A stretch of DNA of 64,000 bases from Pseudomonas brassicacearum (GCF_003732265.1 NZ_MOBK01000006.1:1240001-1304000), one strand, 5' to 3'. Shown: positions 51,153 through 60,173, counted from the first letter of the stretch. The notes: generated by a model from the sequence alone, not told the origin. A program made the numbers and translations.

Positions 51153-52010
51153 ATGAAAAAAATAATTGCGCTAGGGCTGATGTTGGCAACCTTACAAGGG
51201 TGTGGTTTGCGCGAGCCGATGTCGGCCGAGCAGGACACCAAGACCCCGACCCTGACACCACGGGCGTCGACCTATTACGACTTGCTGGCCATGCCTCGAC
51301 CCAAGGGCCGGTTGATGGCGGTGGTGTACGGTTTCCGTGACCAGACCGGGCAATACAAACCGACCCCGGCCAGTTCGTTTTCAACCAGCGTGACCCAGGG
51401 CGCGGCGAGTATGTTGATGGATGCGTTGCAGGCCAGCGGCTGGTTTGTGGTGCTGGAGCGCGAAGGGCTGCAGAACCTGCTGACCGAGCGCAAGATCATT
51501 CGTGCTTCGCAGAAGAAGCCCAATACGCCGGTGAATATCCAGGGTGAACTGCCTCCGTTGCAAGCGGCGAACATGATGCTTGAGGGCGGGATCATTGCTT
51601 ATGACACTAACGTGCGCAGCGGTGGGGAAGGGGCGCGTTATCTGGGGATCGATATTTCCCGGGAGTACCGGGTGGATCAGGTCACGGTGAATTTGCGGGC
51701 GGTGGATGTGCGCAGTGGGCAGGTGTTGGCGAACGTGATGACCAGCAAGACGATTTACTCGGTGAGCCGTAGTGCCGGGGTGTTCAAGTTTATCGAGTTC
51801 AAGAAGTTGCTCGAGGCTGAAGTTGGTTACACCACGAACGAGCCGGCGCAGTTGTGTGTGTTGTCGGCGATCGAGGCGGCCGTTGGGCATTTGCTGGCGC
51901 AGGGGATTGAGCGGCATTTGTGGCAGGTCGCCGGGGATAACACGCCGGATGCCGATGCGACGCTTGACCGGTACCTGACCCAGTCCAAGGTTGATCCGGA
52001 GAGTGAGTAA
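51153..52010 (+). CDS. csgG: Curli secretion channel lipoprotein CsgG
   Basis: The 285-residue precursor has a lipobox LQGCG near residue 18 and the CsgG core: VYGFRDQTGQYKP, a long GAASMLMDALQASGWFVVLERE helix region, and TVNLRAVDVRSGQVLANV followed by FIEFKKLLEAEVGYTTNEP. It forms the nonameric outer-membrane pore for curlin. The ATG at 51153 is 30 bp after csgF; GGGA lies upstream. It is the last gene of the operon that starts with the response regulator. Confidence 0.95.
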   Translation: MKKIIALGLMLATLQGCGLREPMSAEQDTKTPTLTPRASTYYDLLAMPRPKGRLMAVVYGFRDQTGQYKPTPASSFSTSVTQGAASMLMDALQASGWFVVLEREGLQNLLTERKIIRASQKKPNTPVNIQGELPPLQAANMMLEGGIIAYDTNVRSGGEGARYLGIDISREYRVDQVTVNLRAVDVRSGQVLANVMTSKTIYSVSRSAGVFKFIEFKKLLEAEVGYTTNEPAQLCVLSAIEAAVGHLLAQGIERHLWQVAGDNTPDADATLDRYLTQSKVDPESE

Positions 52011-52042
52011 ACCGAGGCGGCCTTCGGGCCGACCTGGTTTTC
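52008..52042 (+). terminator. Likely terminator after csgG
   Basis: AACCGAGGCGGCC, loop TTCG, GGCCGACCTGGTT form an imperfect stem followed by TTTTCC right after the csgG stop codon. Confidence 0.55.
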
Positions 52043-52750
52043 CCCCGAGGTGTACATATCCATTCCTGCGGTAACGGCCACTGGCGGTTTCGCCCTTACG
52101 GCGAGGCACTTTTTTCAAACGCCAAAAAAGTACCCAAAAAGGCTCGCCCCGAGCGTCCGGCCCCTCGCTAAGGCTCGGCGTTCCTTCGTTCCGGTATCCA
52201 TCCGGGGACACTGCCCTCCGGTCTGCTTCGCTACGACCTACATGCAGCGTGTTCGACTGCGTCGAACGGCGCTACGCGCCACTCCCCGGATGCACACCTC
52301 CACTCAGCCTCCCGAGGGGGCGGGTGAATCAAAAGCCAGATCAAAAGCTTTCAGGCGAGCTAACGCTCGGCCTGTTGAGTGGTGAGTGGCAACGGCTGTA
52401 CGCCGATTCAATGTGGGAGCGGGCTTGCTCGCGAAGACGGCCTGACAGCCGACCAATCTCCATCAGATGTACCAAATCAAACTGTGGGAGCTGGCTCGCG
52501 ATAGCGATCTGACATTCACATTGATGTTGAATGTAAATCCGTCATCGCGAGCAAGCTCGCTCCCACAGGGGATTCGGGGTTTCTTTGATCACGGTGTCGC
52601 TGAATTTGCAGCGACGGGCAAAGCCTATCTTCCAGCCTTCCGACACAACAACCGACACCAAGCTTTCAGGCCAGCCCCAATCGAAATGTGGGAGCGAGCC
52701 TGCTCGCGAAGGCGACCTCACTACCACCCCATCCCCACCAGGCACACACA
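52043..52750. other. Gene-free 0.7-kb stretch with pseudomonad intergenic repeats
   Basis: No coding frame here shows codon sense. A REP doublet lies at 52482-52568 (GGGAGCTGGCTCGCGAT against its complement), single REP arms at 52411-52438 and 52686-52712, and the part 52080-52380 (GCGAGGCACTTTTTTC, then CTCGCCCCGAGCG) is a sequence type I associate with intergenic repeats of many pseudomonads. It separates convergent csgG and csgA. Confidence 0.7.
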
Positions 52751-52789
52751 AAAAAAACCGCGACCCTCCACCAAGGGCCGCGGTTTTTA
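52751..52789 (-). terminator. Terminator after csgA
   Basis: AAAAACCGCGGCCCT and its counterpart with AGGGTCGCGG followed by TTTTTTT on the minus strand form a strong hairpin just after the curlin stop codon. Confidence 0.85.
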
Positions 52790-52799
52790 CGCCTTGCGA

Positions 52800-54248
52800 T
52801 TATTGCTGCAACACGGTTGCCGAGTTGGCACTGCCAAACTGCTGCACGGTGGCGGTCTGGCTGACGCCGCTTTGATCAACACTGGCAATGTTGCCGGTGC
52901 CACCCTGGGTCACATAGGCCACGTTCATGGTGTCCGCCTGTTTGACGGTGATCATGTTGTCGCTGCCATACAGCTGTGTGGTGTAGGCCTGGTTGCCGCT
53001 GCCGGACTGGTCGAACTCGGTGCTGTTGCCAGTACCGTTGCTGCTGCCCTGGGCCAGGTTGGTGGTGCCGCGCTGGTCGGCGATGAGGATGTTGTCGCTG
53101 CCGTTCTGGTCGAAATACAGCTCGTTGTAGGAATCAGCCTGGCTGACCTTGGTGGAGTTGCCGGTGCCGGACTGGTTGGTAGTCATGATGTGGCCGGCGC
53201 CGTTCTGGGTGAAGTTGGCGACGTTGTTGGTGCCCACCTGATTGACGGTCGCACGCTGGTTGCTGCCAAACTGACCACCCGATTGCGGACCTTTCCAGTT
53301 GCTGGCGTAGACCTTGTTGCCGGTACCCACCGAGTTGGCGTTGAGCACATGGCTGTCGCCGCTTTGATAGGTGAAATGTACGTTGCCGGTCCCCGCTTGA
53401 TACAGCGCGACAGTCGAACCGAGCGATTCGAACTGGTCGGCATAGATCGCGTTGAGGTCGCCGACTTGCAGCACCGTCGCTACGTTGTTTTGGCCGAAGC
53501 TCTGGTCGACCACGGTTTCGTTGGTCTGCCCCATCTGATTGATGGTGGTCTGGCTGGCAGTCTGGCTGTCTTGCCAGACTTCGCTGCCGTTGCCATCACC
53601 GAGCTGGTTGATGCTGATGGTGCCGCCCAGGCCGTTGCGTTGATCGCCGTAGGCATAGTTATCATTGCCCGACTGGTTGATGTTGATCTGGCCACCCACG
53701 TGGAACACCTGTTCGGCGGTGCCGTAGTTGGTGTTGCCGAGCTGGATGATGGACGCGGTGTTTTCCACGCCCAACTGCATCTGTTCGATGTTGGCCTCGT
53801 TGTTGTCGCCTTGCTGGAAGGTAGTGCCGGTGGAGCCGTCCTGACTGTCCTGATAGATCAGCGAGAAGTTGCCGTTGCCCAGTTGTTGTTGCAGCGCCTG
53901 GCTGGCACCGACGCCAATCGACTGGCTGGCATGGCTGGTGTTGAACGTGCCGACCTGCTGCTGGGTGATGGTGCTGCCGCTGTCATACAGCTGCTCACCG
54001 TAGCCGGCGTTGTAGTCACCGACCTGGGTCTGCTCGATAGTGCCGGTGGCGTTGTCCTGCAACGTCGCCGCATCGTTGCCCGATCCAGCCTGTTGCTGGG
54101 TGGAGGTGCTGAAACTGGCCGTGGTCTGTTTCACGTTGGCGATGTTGGCATCGCCGTTCTGGTTCTGGATGGACGTGCTGTCGTCGGCCATCGCCTGGGC
54201 ACTGACGATGACCAGTATGGCGGCGGTGAGGGGCATTAATTTGAACAT
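52800..54248 (-). CDS. csgA: Major curlin subunit, extra-long CsgA-type protein
   Basis: The 482-residue precursor has a signal peptide (to about residue 21, QAMA) and then roughly two dozen curlin-type units with the Q-x-G-x-x-N core (QVGDYN, QLGNGN, QAGTGN, QSGSGN). E. coli CsgA has five units in 151 residues, so this subunit is far longer. Curlin folds into extracellular amyloid fibres of biofilms. It is 27 bp after csgB on the same strand. Its export genes csgEFG lie on the other strand and converge on it. Confidence 0.92.
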   Translation of the reverse strand: MFKLMPLTAAILVIVSAQAMADDSTSIQNQNGDANIANVKQTTASFSTSTQQQAGSGNDAATLQDNATGTIEQTQVGDYNAGYGEQLYDSGSTITQQQVGTFNTSHASQSIGVGASQALQQQLGNGNFSLIYQDSQDGSTGTTFQQGDNNEANIEQMQLGVENTASIIQLGNTNYGTAEQVFHVGGQININQSGNDNYAYGDQRNGLGGTISINQLGDGNGSEVWQDSQTASQTTINQMGQTNETVVDQSFGQNNVATVLQVGDLNAIYADQFESLGSTVALYQAGTGNVHFTYQSGDSHVLNANSVGTGNKVYASNWKGPQSGGQFGSNQRATVNQVGTNNVANFTQNGAGHIMTTNQSGTGNSTKVSQADSYNELYFDQNGSDNILIADQRGTTNLAQGSSNGTGNSTEFDQSGSGNQAYTTQLYGSDNMITVKQADTMNVAYVTQGGTGNIASVDQSGVSQTATVQQFGSANSATVLQQ

Positions 54249-54275
54249 GATGGAACCTCCAAGTGGTGCAGTGCT

Positions 54276-54737
54276 TTAGCGATATTGTTTGACGGAGACG
54301 CTCATACCGTTACCGGACTGGGTCACGGCGCTGGAGAGCCCCGTGCCGGCCTGGACGATGCTGGCGTCGTTGTTATTGCCGTTCTGGGAAATCTGCGCAC
54401 GGTTGTGGCTGCCGGTTTGGGTGATCGAGGCATCGTTGCCGGAGCCTTGCTGGTTGATCATTGCCATCAGGTCGTTGCCTTGTTGCAGGATGTAAGCCTC
54501 CTGATTGCTGCCCGACTGGACGATATTGCCGAGCAACGACTGGCCGTTCTGTTGCACCAGCGCAATGTTGGCCTGGCCGTTCTGGTCGATCAGCGCGTGC
54601 TGGCCAACCGGTGGGGGTAACTCGCCCAGGTCGCCACCGGGACCGAGGTCGTCGTTGTCCATCAAGTCATCGGCGCGCACGCCCGCGCTGCTGCAAAGCA
54701 GAAGCAGGCAGAGCAGGGCGGCGGTCGACGTTTTCAT
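54276..54737 (-). CDS. csgB: Minor curlin subunit / nucleator CsgB
   Basis: The 153-residue precursor has a signal peptide (to about residue 21) followed by an acidic segment (DDLMDNDDLGPGGDLGEL) and five or six curlin units (QNGQAN, QSGSNQ, QQGNDL, QQGSGN, QTGSHN, QNGNNN), ending with VSVKQYR, which resembles the CsgB C-terminus. CsgB anchors and nucleates the fibre. ATG 54737 is 60 bp after the preceding gene. Confidence 0.88.
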   Translation of the reverse strand: MKTSTAALLCLLLLCSSAGVRADDLMDNDDLGPGGDLGELPPPVGQHALIDQNGQANIALVQQNGQSLLGNIVQSGSNQEAYILQQGNDLMAMINQQGSGNDASITQTGSHNRAQISQNGNNNDASIVQAGTGLSSAVTQSGNGMSVSVKQYR

Positions 54738-54759
54738 GACTGAGTCCTTGGTTGAGGGC

Positions 54760-54792
54760 TTGCCCCACCGGCCATTGCGGACGGTGGGGCGA
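54760..54792 (-). terminator. Inverted repeat between the Ig-like gene and csgB
   Basis: GCCCCACC and GGTGGGGC arms with a 14-base loop lie directly after the stop of the 746-residue protein. Without a strong T run this is likely a partial terminator or processing site that sets curlin level. Confidence 0.45.
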
Positions 54793-54796
54793 GCGA

Positions 54797-57037
54797 TTAC
54801 TGCACGGTGACGGAGACGTTGCGCACCGAGCCCGGGGTTGATCGGATGGTGGCCGTCGGGTTCAGCGATGGGGCGACCGTGGTGTTGGTGACCGTCAGGG
54901 TCCAGCGTCCGGTAATCGCCACGGTGGCGGTGCCCAGGGTGACCAGCCCGGCCGGGGTGGTGACCTGGACGGTGACCGTGTTGCCGAGGATCACCGACGA
55001 GGTACCGGTGAAGTTCCACGTGAAGCGGTTACCGGCACGGGCGGTGACCGTGGCAGCCGTGACGTTGAAGGCCTCCAGAACCAGCGGTGGCGACACCTGC
55101 ACGGTGACCGTGGCCGGTGCCGACAGGGCGCCGAAGCTGTCCCGGGCGATGTAGGTGAAGGTCGTGGTGAAAGGCAGCACCACAGCAGCCGGAGGCGTGT
55201 AGGTGATCGCCGTGCCGTTGATGGCGACACTGCCGCGACCTGCTGCCGGTTGGGTGAGGCTGGCGACGGCCAGCGGCAAGTTGCCTTCAGGGTCGGTGTC
55301 GTTGGCCAACACGTTGATCGTGACCGGCGCAGCCTGGGTCGAGACGCTGTCGTTGACAGCCACCGGAGACTGGTTAGGCGCCACGCTGACGGTCACGGTC
55401 ACCGGATCGGTCGAGGCCAGGCCTTTGGCGTCTTGAACCTTGTAGGTGAAGGTCGTGGTCAACGGAGCATTGACGACGGCGGGCGGGGTATAGACCACGT
55501 TGTTGACGGCCAATGCCACGGTGCCCTGGCCAGCGGCCGGTTGTGTCAGTGCCGTGACGCTCAGTGGTGTATTGCCGTCCGGGTCGCTGTCATTGGCCAG
55601 CAGGTTGAGGGTGACCGGCACGCCAAAGGTGGTGCTGCCGACATCGGCAACGCCGATCGGCGCCTTGTTCTGGCCAGTGTCCGGTGCGGTACCGACCACA
55701 ACAACCGGCTCGGTGTCACTGCCGCCCGCCGCCGACTTGATCGTCACGGTGGCCGGTGGCTGCAGCAGATCCGGAACGGTCAGGCGTTGCAGCGTGCCGT
55801 TCTTCGACAGCCGTCCATAACCCTGGGCGACCATGTCCGGTATGCCCACTTCGTCGCTGGAGGTGGCTTCGATCAGCAGGCTGTGATTGCTCCAGCTGTA
55901 GCGAGCGGTCTGGATTTTCACCACGTCGGTGAGTTTGCTCGACACGGCGGTCGGACGGGTCGAACCGGTCGGGTTGGTGGCGGTGATCACCACGACAGGC
56001 GGCACGGCGCCATTGGCCAGGAGGTGCTGGCCGAAGAACAGGCCGTTGTTATCGCCGACCATGGTGGTCTGGCAAGGCGAAACAGGCGGGCCAGGGACCA
56101 GGGCGATGCTTTCGCGGAAGCACAGTGTCGAACCGTTGTTGGCTTTGCCAAAGACTTCGACGCGGGTGCTGTTGCCCCCCGTTCCGCCAGTGCGTCGGTA
56201 AGTGGCGCGGCTAATGTCCACCGATGTTTGCGCACGGCTGTCGAGCACTTTGCCGGACAGGGTAAAGAGGCTGGTCTCGATGGTCCCGGCCGGCCCCTGG
56301 ATGCGCACGAAGTTGGTGTTGTTGGGGCTACCGGTCACGGCTTCGGTGAGGTTCGGATCGCCGACGAAGGTTTCGACGGCGCCGGTTTCCGGGTTCACTT
56401 CCGTGTATGGGCCGTTGACGCTGCGCAGGAATGGCCCGATATCACCGTTGACCGCGCCGCTGAAGACCCCTGGCGCACCGACGCCGACGTCTCGGGTGAT
56501 GTTGATCGCACGACGGCCGGGGGTGGTGACGTTGACCGTTTCCACGCCGTAAGGGTGGGTGATGGTGTAGGTGCCGGCGACGGGAATGTTGATCCGCATA
56601 CGGATCCGCGCAAAGCTGATCTGATCACCGTCGAGCGGGTTGCCGCCGGCGAATGCAGCCTCGATCCCGGCGACGTAGGCGTCCATTCCGTAACCGGCTG
56701 CGTTGTTGGGGATGGTGGTCTCGGCGAGGAACCAGAACGATTCGTCTGGCCAGTTATCCGGAAACACCATCGGCTGGCTGTCGTCGAAAATGCCCGGTGC
56801 CGGCAGCAGGGTGCACATGTAGGCCGGTGGTACGGATGCGCCTACCCGCGAACTGACGGCTTTGGACTGGCACAGCTCCATCGACAGCAGATTGTTGTCC
56901 TGGTACCAGATCGGGAATTTCCCGGAGGCAAAGGTATAGGGGCCGGGGTCGACGGCAGCGAGTTGCGCGAAAGCACTGCCGGACAGCGATAGAGTCAGTC
57001 CCAGGGCGTTGAGCGCCAGGCGTGGCCAATTGTTCAT
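54797..57037 (-). CDS. Large secreted protein with cadherin/Ig-like repeats
   Basis: The 746-residue precursor has a signal peptide (to about residue 25, SAFA). Its first 330 residues parallel the neighbour at 57073-58419 (DPGPY, LCQSKAVSSRV, MVFPDNWPDESFW, GDQISFARIRMRI, GPFLRSVNGPYTE, DPNLTEAVTGSP). From about 460 two tandem VCBS/cadherin-like repeats follow (LLANDSDPDGNTPLSV, VLANDTDPEGNLPLAV), then an Ig-like C-terminal domain. No named family is recognised for the N-terminal part. Context between the second paralogue and csgBA suggests a surface or matrix protein. CAGGAGG precedes ATG 57037. Confidence 0.8.
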   Translation of the reverse strand: MNNWPRLALNALGLTLSLSGSAFAQLAAVDPGPYTFASGKFPIWYQDNNLLSMELCQSKAVSSRVGASVPPAYMCTLLPAPGIFDDSQPMVFPDNWPDESFWFLAETTIPNNAAGYGMDAYVAGIEAAFAGGNPLDGDQISFARIRMRINIPVAGTYTITHPYGVETVNVTTPGRRAINITRDVGVGAPGVFSGAVNGDIGPFLRSVNGPYTEVNPETGAVETFVGDPNLTEAVTGSPNNTNFVRIQGPAGTIETSLFTLSGKVLDSRAQTSVDISRATYRRTGGTGGNSTRVEVFGKANNGSTLCFRESIALVPGPPVSPCQTTMVGDNNGLFFGQHLLANGAVPPVVVITATNPTGSTRPTAVSSKLTDVVKIQTARYSWSNHSLLIEATSSDEVGIPDMVAQGYGRLSKNGTLQRLTVPDLLQPPATVTIKSAAGGSDTEPVVVVGTAPDTGQNKAPIGVADVGSTTFGVPVTLNLLANDSDPDGNTPLSVTALTQPAAGQGTVALAVNNVVYTPPAVVNAPLTTTFTYKVQDAKGLASTDPVTVTVSVAPNQSPVAVNDSVSTQAAPVTINVLANDTDPEGNLPLAVASLTQPAAGRGSVAINGTAITYTPPAAVVLPFTTTFTYIARDSFGALSAPATVTVQVSPPLVLEAFNVTAATVTARAGNRFTWNFTGTSSVILGNTVTVQVTTPAGLVTLGTATVAITGRWTLTVTNTTVAPSLNPTATIRSTPGSVRNVSVTVQ

Positions 57038-57072
57038 GATGCCTCCTGATGAGGATCTGGGCATGTGAGCGT

Positions 57073-58419
57073 TCATTGCACGATGACCACTTCTTCGGTG
57101 TCGCTGCCGCCATTGGATGACGTCACCCGAACCTGGGCTGGCGGAATCGGCGAGATGCCGGTGGCCAGGCTTTTCACGGCGCCATCGCCGCTGAGCGCAC
57201 CGATGGCGACCCCGCTACCCGAGGTGGCGGTGAGCACCGGTGGCGAAGTTTCATCACTGGTCGAGGCGACGATGGTGATCTGGCCGTTGCTCAGGCTGTA
57301 CTCGGCACGGGAAATCACCACCAGGTCACTCAGGGGCATGGGCAGGATCGTCGGCGTGCTGCTGGCGATGGCCAGGTGGTTGTCGGCGGTCACTTGCAGG
57401 GTGTTCGGCAACGATGGATTGGTCGACGACTGCGCGTACCAGTGGCCGGTACTGTCGGATTCGGTGAAGTTCAACACCGGGTTATTACTGTCCAGGGTCA
57501 CAGTCGCCGGTGCGGGCGGCGCCATGACGAAGACGTCTTGCTGAGCCACCGGTGCACTCTCCCCGGCATGCCGTGAGTAGGTGCTGCGCTGGGCAATGAC
57601 CGGGGTTGGCCGGACCACTGTCGACAGCTTGCCGGAGACGGCAAAGAGGTTGGTACGCAAGTCCAGGCCATTGGGGCCTTCGATACGCACGTAGTTGGTG
57701 TTGAACGGACTGCCGGTGACGGCTTCCGTGAGGTTCGGGTCGCCGACGAATTGTTCGGCGGCACCGGTAACCGGGTTGGTCTCGGTGTAGGGGCCGTTGA
57801 CGCTGCGCAGGAACGGACCGACATCGCCCTTGAGCGCGCCGTCATAAGTTTTCGCTGCGCCGATGCCGATGTCCCGGGTCATGTTGATCGCCCGCCGCCC
57901 GGGGGTATCGACGGTGAACACATCGACGCCATAGGGGTGGGTTATGACATAGGTCCCGGCCGTGGGCACGTCGATGCGGATGCGGATGCGTGCGAAGCTG
58001 ATCTGGTCACCTTCGACGGGGTCGCCGCCGCTGAAGGCTGCTTCAACGGCAGAGACATAGGTCAGGTCGATTCCCCGGGCGGCATCGACAATGGTGGTTT
58101 CGCCGGTGGCCCAGAACGCTTCGTCGGGAAAGTTGGTCGGGAAGACCATCGGTTGGGTGTCGTCGAAAACACCTGGAGTGGGGATCAACGAGCACATGTA
58201 AGTCGGGGCGCCCGGCGCACTGGCAACCCTGGAGCTGACGGCCTTGGACAGGCACAGATCAAGGGTGCGGCCGTGCGTATCTTGATACCAGGCGGCGAAA
58301 TTGCCGTTGGCGGGCAGGTAAGGTCCGGTGTCGACGGCAAACAGCGCCGCCTGCGCAGCGCCTTGGGCCAGAGCGGACACGATCAGGGCGATCGTGGTTT
58401 TGGACAGTAAAGGGTGCAT
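57073..58419 (-). CDS. Secreted paralogue of the Ig-like protein
   Basis: The 448-residue precursor has a signal peptide (to about residue 22, AQAA) and the same N-terminal domain as the 746-residue neighbour, conserved in order (DTGPYLP, LCLSKAVSSRV, MVFPTNFPDEAFW, GDQISFARIRIRI, DPNLTEAVTGSP), but no tandem cadherin repeats. Conserved Cys pairs (LCLSK, YMCSL) may form a disulfide. It leads the minus-strand operon with the longer paralogue and csgBA. ATG 58419 follows GAGGG, and a sigma-54 type promoter lies 57 bp upstream. Function unknown. Confidence 0.8.
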   Translation of the reverse strand: MHPLLSKTTIALIVSALAQGAAQAALFAVDTGPYLPANGNFAAWYQDTHGRTLDLCLSKAVSSRVASAPGAPTYMCSLIPTPGVFDDTQPMVFPTNFPDEAFWATGETTIVDAARGIDLTYVSAVEAAFSGGDPVEGDQISFARIRIRIDVPTAGTYVITHPYGVDVFTVDTPGRRAINMTRDIGIGAAKTYDGALKGDVGPFLRSVNGPYTETNPVTGAAEQFVGDPNLTEAVTGSPFNTNYVRIEGPNGLDLRTNLFAVSGKLSTVVRPTPVIAQRSTYSRHAGESAPVAQQDVFVMAPPAPATVTLDSNNPVLNFTESDSTGHWYAQSSTNPSLPNTLQVTADNHLAIASSTPTILPMPLSDLVVISRAEYSLSNGQITIVASTSDETSPPVLTATSGSGVAIGALSGDGAVKSLATGISPIPPAQVRVTSSNGGSDTEEVVIVQ

Positions 58420-58475
58420 GAGTATTCCCTCTATCAGAGGACCTGCCCGTGGGGGTGGGTCAGTTGAGAGGGCTT

Positions 58476-58493
58476 CGGCAACTTCCATACCAA
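58476..58493 (-). promoter_or_regulatory. Sigma-54 type promoter of the Ig-like/curlin operon
   Basis: On the minus strand TTGGTAT-GGAAG-TTGCC has GG and GC 10 bp apart and a perfect -12 box. It precedes ATG 58419 by about 57 bp, so the longer open frame starting at 58488 would begin inside the promoter and is unlikely. Confidence 0.7.
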
Positions 58494-58581
58494 TCTTTGA
58501 AAACGGTCACGACAAGCCCGCAGTGACGGCCTGTGGCACTGCTGCGGAAAAATTGTGCCGGGCGTTGAAGCGGGCGACTGT

Positions 58582-58623
58582 CCCCAGTTTTGGGGGGCGA
58601 TCGGGGCAGTGGGGCAAGCGGGG
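58582..58623. promoter_or_regulatory. CCCC-N6-GGGG site with extra G4 half sites
   Basis: CCCCAGTTTTGGGG at 58582-58595 is a perfect N6 site, about 90-105 bp from the minus-strand sigma-54 element; further GGGG half sites follow at about 58603, 58611 and 58620. It also lies 110 bp upstream of the histidine kinase gene, so it could serve both directions. Confidence 0.6.
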
Positions 58624-58707
58624 AAAGTGGGGGGGACAAAACCCGAAGCCGGGCAAACATCGGGCAGTGGGCTATAACCCTATAGGGAGCACCCGGGAAC
58701 CCTATCC

Positions 58708-60156
58708 ATGACTATTCAAGCCACAGCCCTGATCAAAGAAGAGGGCGACATTCGCCTGAGTTCGCGCAAACAGCCGTTCAATCTGCTGCGCTGGTTTTCG
58801 CTGATCAGCATGGCGGTGATCGGCACGGTGGCCGTGGCGCTGGGCGCTGTGTCCACGCGTTTTGTGATCACCGAGAGCGTGCAGCGCGATGCGTTGCTGA
58901 CGTCGCAATTCATTGAAGCGATTGCCTCGGCCGAGGTGCGCCATGTGTCCATTCCCCACGTGCGGACCATGGGCGAGTTGCTCGATCCGCGCAAAGACAA
59001 GGATTTCCCCGATGTCGACCCGCAGGCCCGTGCCAGTGCACGGGGTGAATTCCTCGACCACATCCAGCATTTGCCCGATGTGATCCTGGCCAACATCTAC
59101 GCCCCGGACCGCATGGTGATCTGGTCCACCAACCCGGAGTTGATGGGCACCACGATCCATGCCGACGAGGACCTCGATCAGGCGTTCGGCTCTAAAACGC
59201 CGGTGTCTGCCAGCTATCACAACGTCGACAAGGCGCGCATGGAGCAGAAGTTCGTCACGCAGCCGGACTACATCTTCATCGAGAATTACATCCCGCTGTT
59301 CGATGCCGACCGTGACACCGTCACTGCGATGGTCGAGATCTACAAGGAGCCCAAGGACCTGATCGAGCGCATGGAACGCGGCCTGGCCCTGATCTGGCTG
59401 GCCACGGCCCTGGGGGGCGGGCTGATTTATCTGGGCTTGTACTGGATCGTGCGGCGGGCAGCGATTCTGTTGGCCACGCAACAAAAACAACTGATCACCA
59501 ACGAGACCTTTGTCGCCCTCGGGGAGATGTCTTCGGCGGTTGCCCATAGTTTGCGCAATCCGTTGGCGACCATTCGCTCCAGTGCCGAGCTGGCCCTTGA
59601 GTTCGACAGTGGCCCGGCGCGCAAGAACATCAATGACATCATCGGTCAGGTGGACCGCATGTCGAAATGGGTCCGGGAACTGCTGCAATCTTTGCGACCG
59701 CTCAACGACGAAGCGGAACCGGTGAACCTGGTTGCCTGCTTGCATGACAGTCTGTTGGCTTTCGAACTTCAGATCGCCAAGGCTAACGTGCATGTGGTGT
59801 TCGAGCCAAAGGTGACACCGATGGTGTTGAGCCAGCAGGTGCAGCTGACGCAGATCCTCAACAGCTTGCTGGCCAATGCGATGGAAGCCATGGACAAGGG
59901 CGGCACGCTGACCATCATGCTCGAACCGACGGACTCCAAAGGTATTGTTGTGAGCGTCAGCGACACCGGCAAAGGCATGAACGAGGAGCAGCGCAGCATG
60001 GCGTTCCGGCCGTTTTTTACCACCAAGCAAGGTGGCCTGGGCGTTGGCCTGGTGCTGGTGAAGCGCATAATGGACCGTTTCGGTGGCGCGGTGACCCTGG
60101 ACAGCCGTGAAGGCGAGGGCACGACGGTCCGTTTGTCGTTTAAACGGATTCCCTGA
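58708..60156 (+). CDS. Membrane sensor histidine kinase, NtrB/ZraS-like (MnxS candidate)
   Basis: The 482-residue kinase has a membrane helix at about 30-52, a periplasmic sensor loop of about 175 residues, a second helix near 225-248, phosphoacceptor His280 in AVAHSLRNPLATIRSS, and the ATPase boxes N (NSLLANAMEAM), G1 (SDTGKGMN), F (FRPFFTTK) and G2 (GLGVGLVL). This kinase type usually pairs with NtrC-like activators. P. putida GB-1 needs MnxS1/MnxS2 kinases and the NtrC-type MnxR for Mn oxidation, which fits the sigma-54 promoters around. No cognate AAA+ regulator is in the window. Whether it senses Mn is unknown. Confidence 0.88.
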   Translation: MTIQATALIKEEGDIRLSSRKQPFNLLRWFSLISMAVIGTVAVALGAVSTRFVITESVQRDALLTSQFIEAIASAEVRHVSIPHVRTMGELLDPRKDKDFPDVDPQARASARGEFLDHIQHLPDVILANIYAPDRMVIWSTNPELMGTTIHADEDLDQAFGSKTPVSASYHNVDKARMEQKFVTQPDYIFIENYIPLFDADRDTVTAMVEIYKEPKDLIERMERGLALIWLATALGGGLIYLGLYWIVRRAAILLATQQKQLITNETFVALGEMSSAVAHSLRNPLATIRSSAELALEFDSGPARKNINDIIGQVDRMSKWVRELLQSLRPLNDEAEPVNLVACLHDSLLAFELQIAKANVHVVFEPKVTPMVLSQQVQLTQILNSLLANAMEAMDKGGTLTIMLEPTDSKGIVVSVSDTGKGMNEEQRSMAFRPFFTTKQGGLGVGLVLVKRIMDRFGGAVTLDSREGEGTTVRLSFKRIP

Positions 60157-60173
60157 AACTGGGTATGAACTTT

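Noticed and set aside
52080..52380. Short open frames between csgG and csgA as small genes
   Set aside because: The translations are Arg- and Pro-rich without domain sense, and the DNA looks like a repeated pseudomonad intergenic sequence.
58590..58700. Sigma-54 promoter for the histidine kinase gene
   Set aside because: A GG-N10-GC spacing can be found near 58656-58670, but both boxes deviate from consensus (GGGC instead of TTGC), so I do not claim it.
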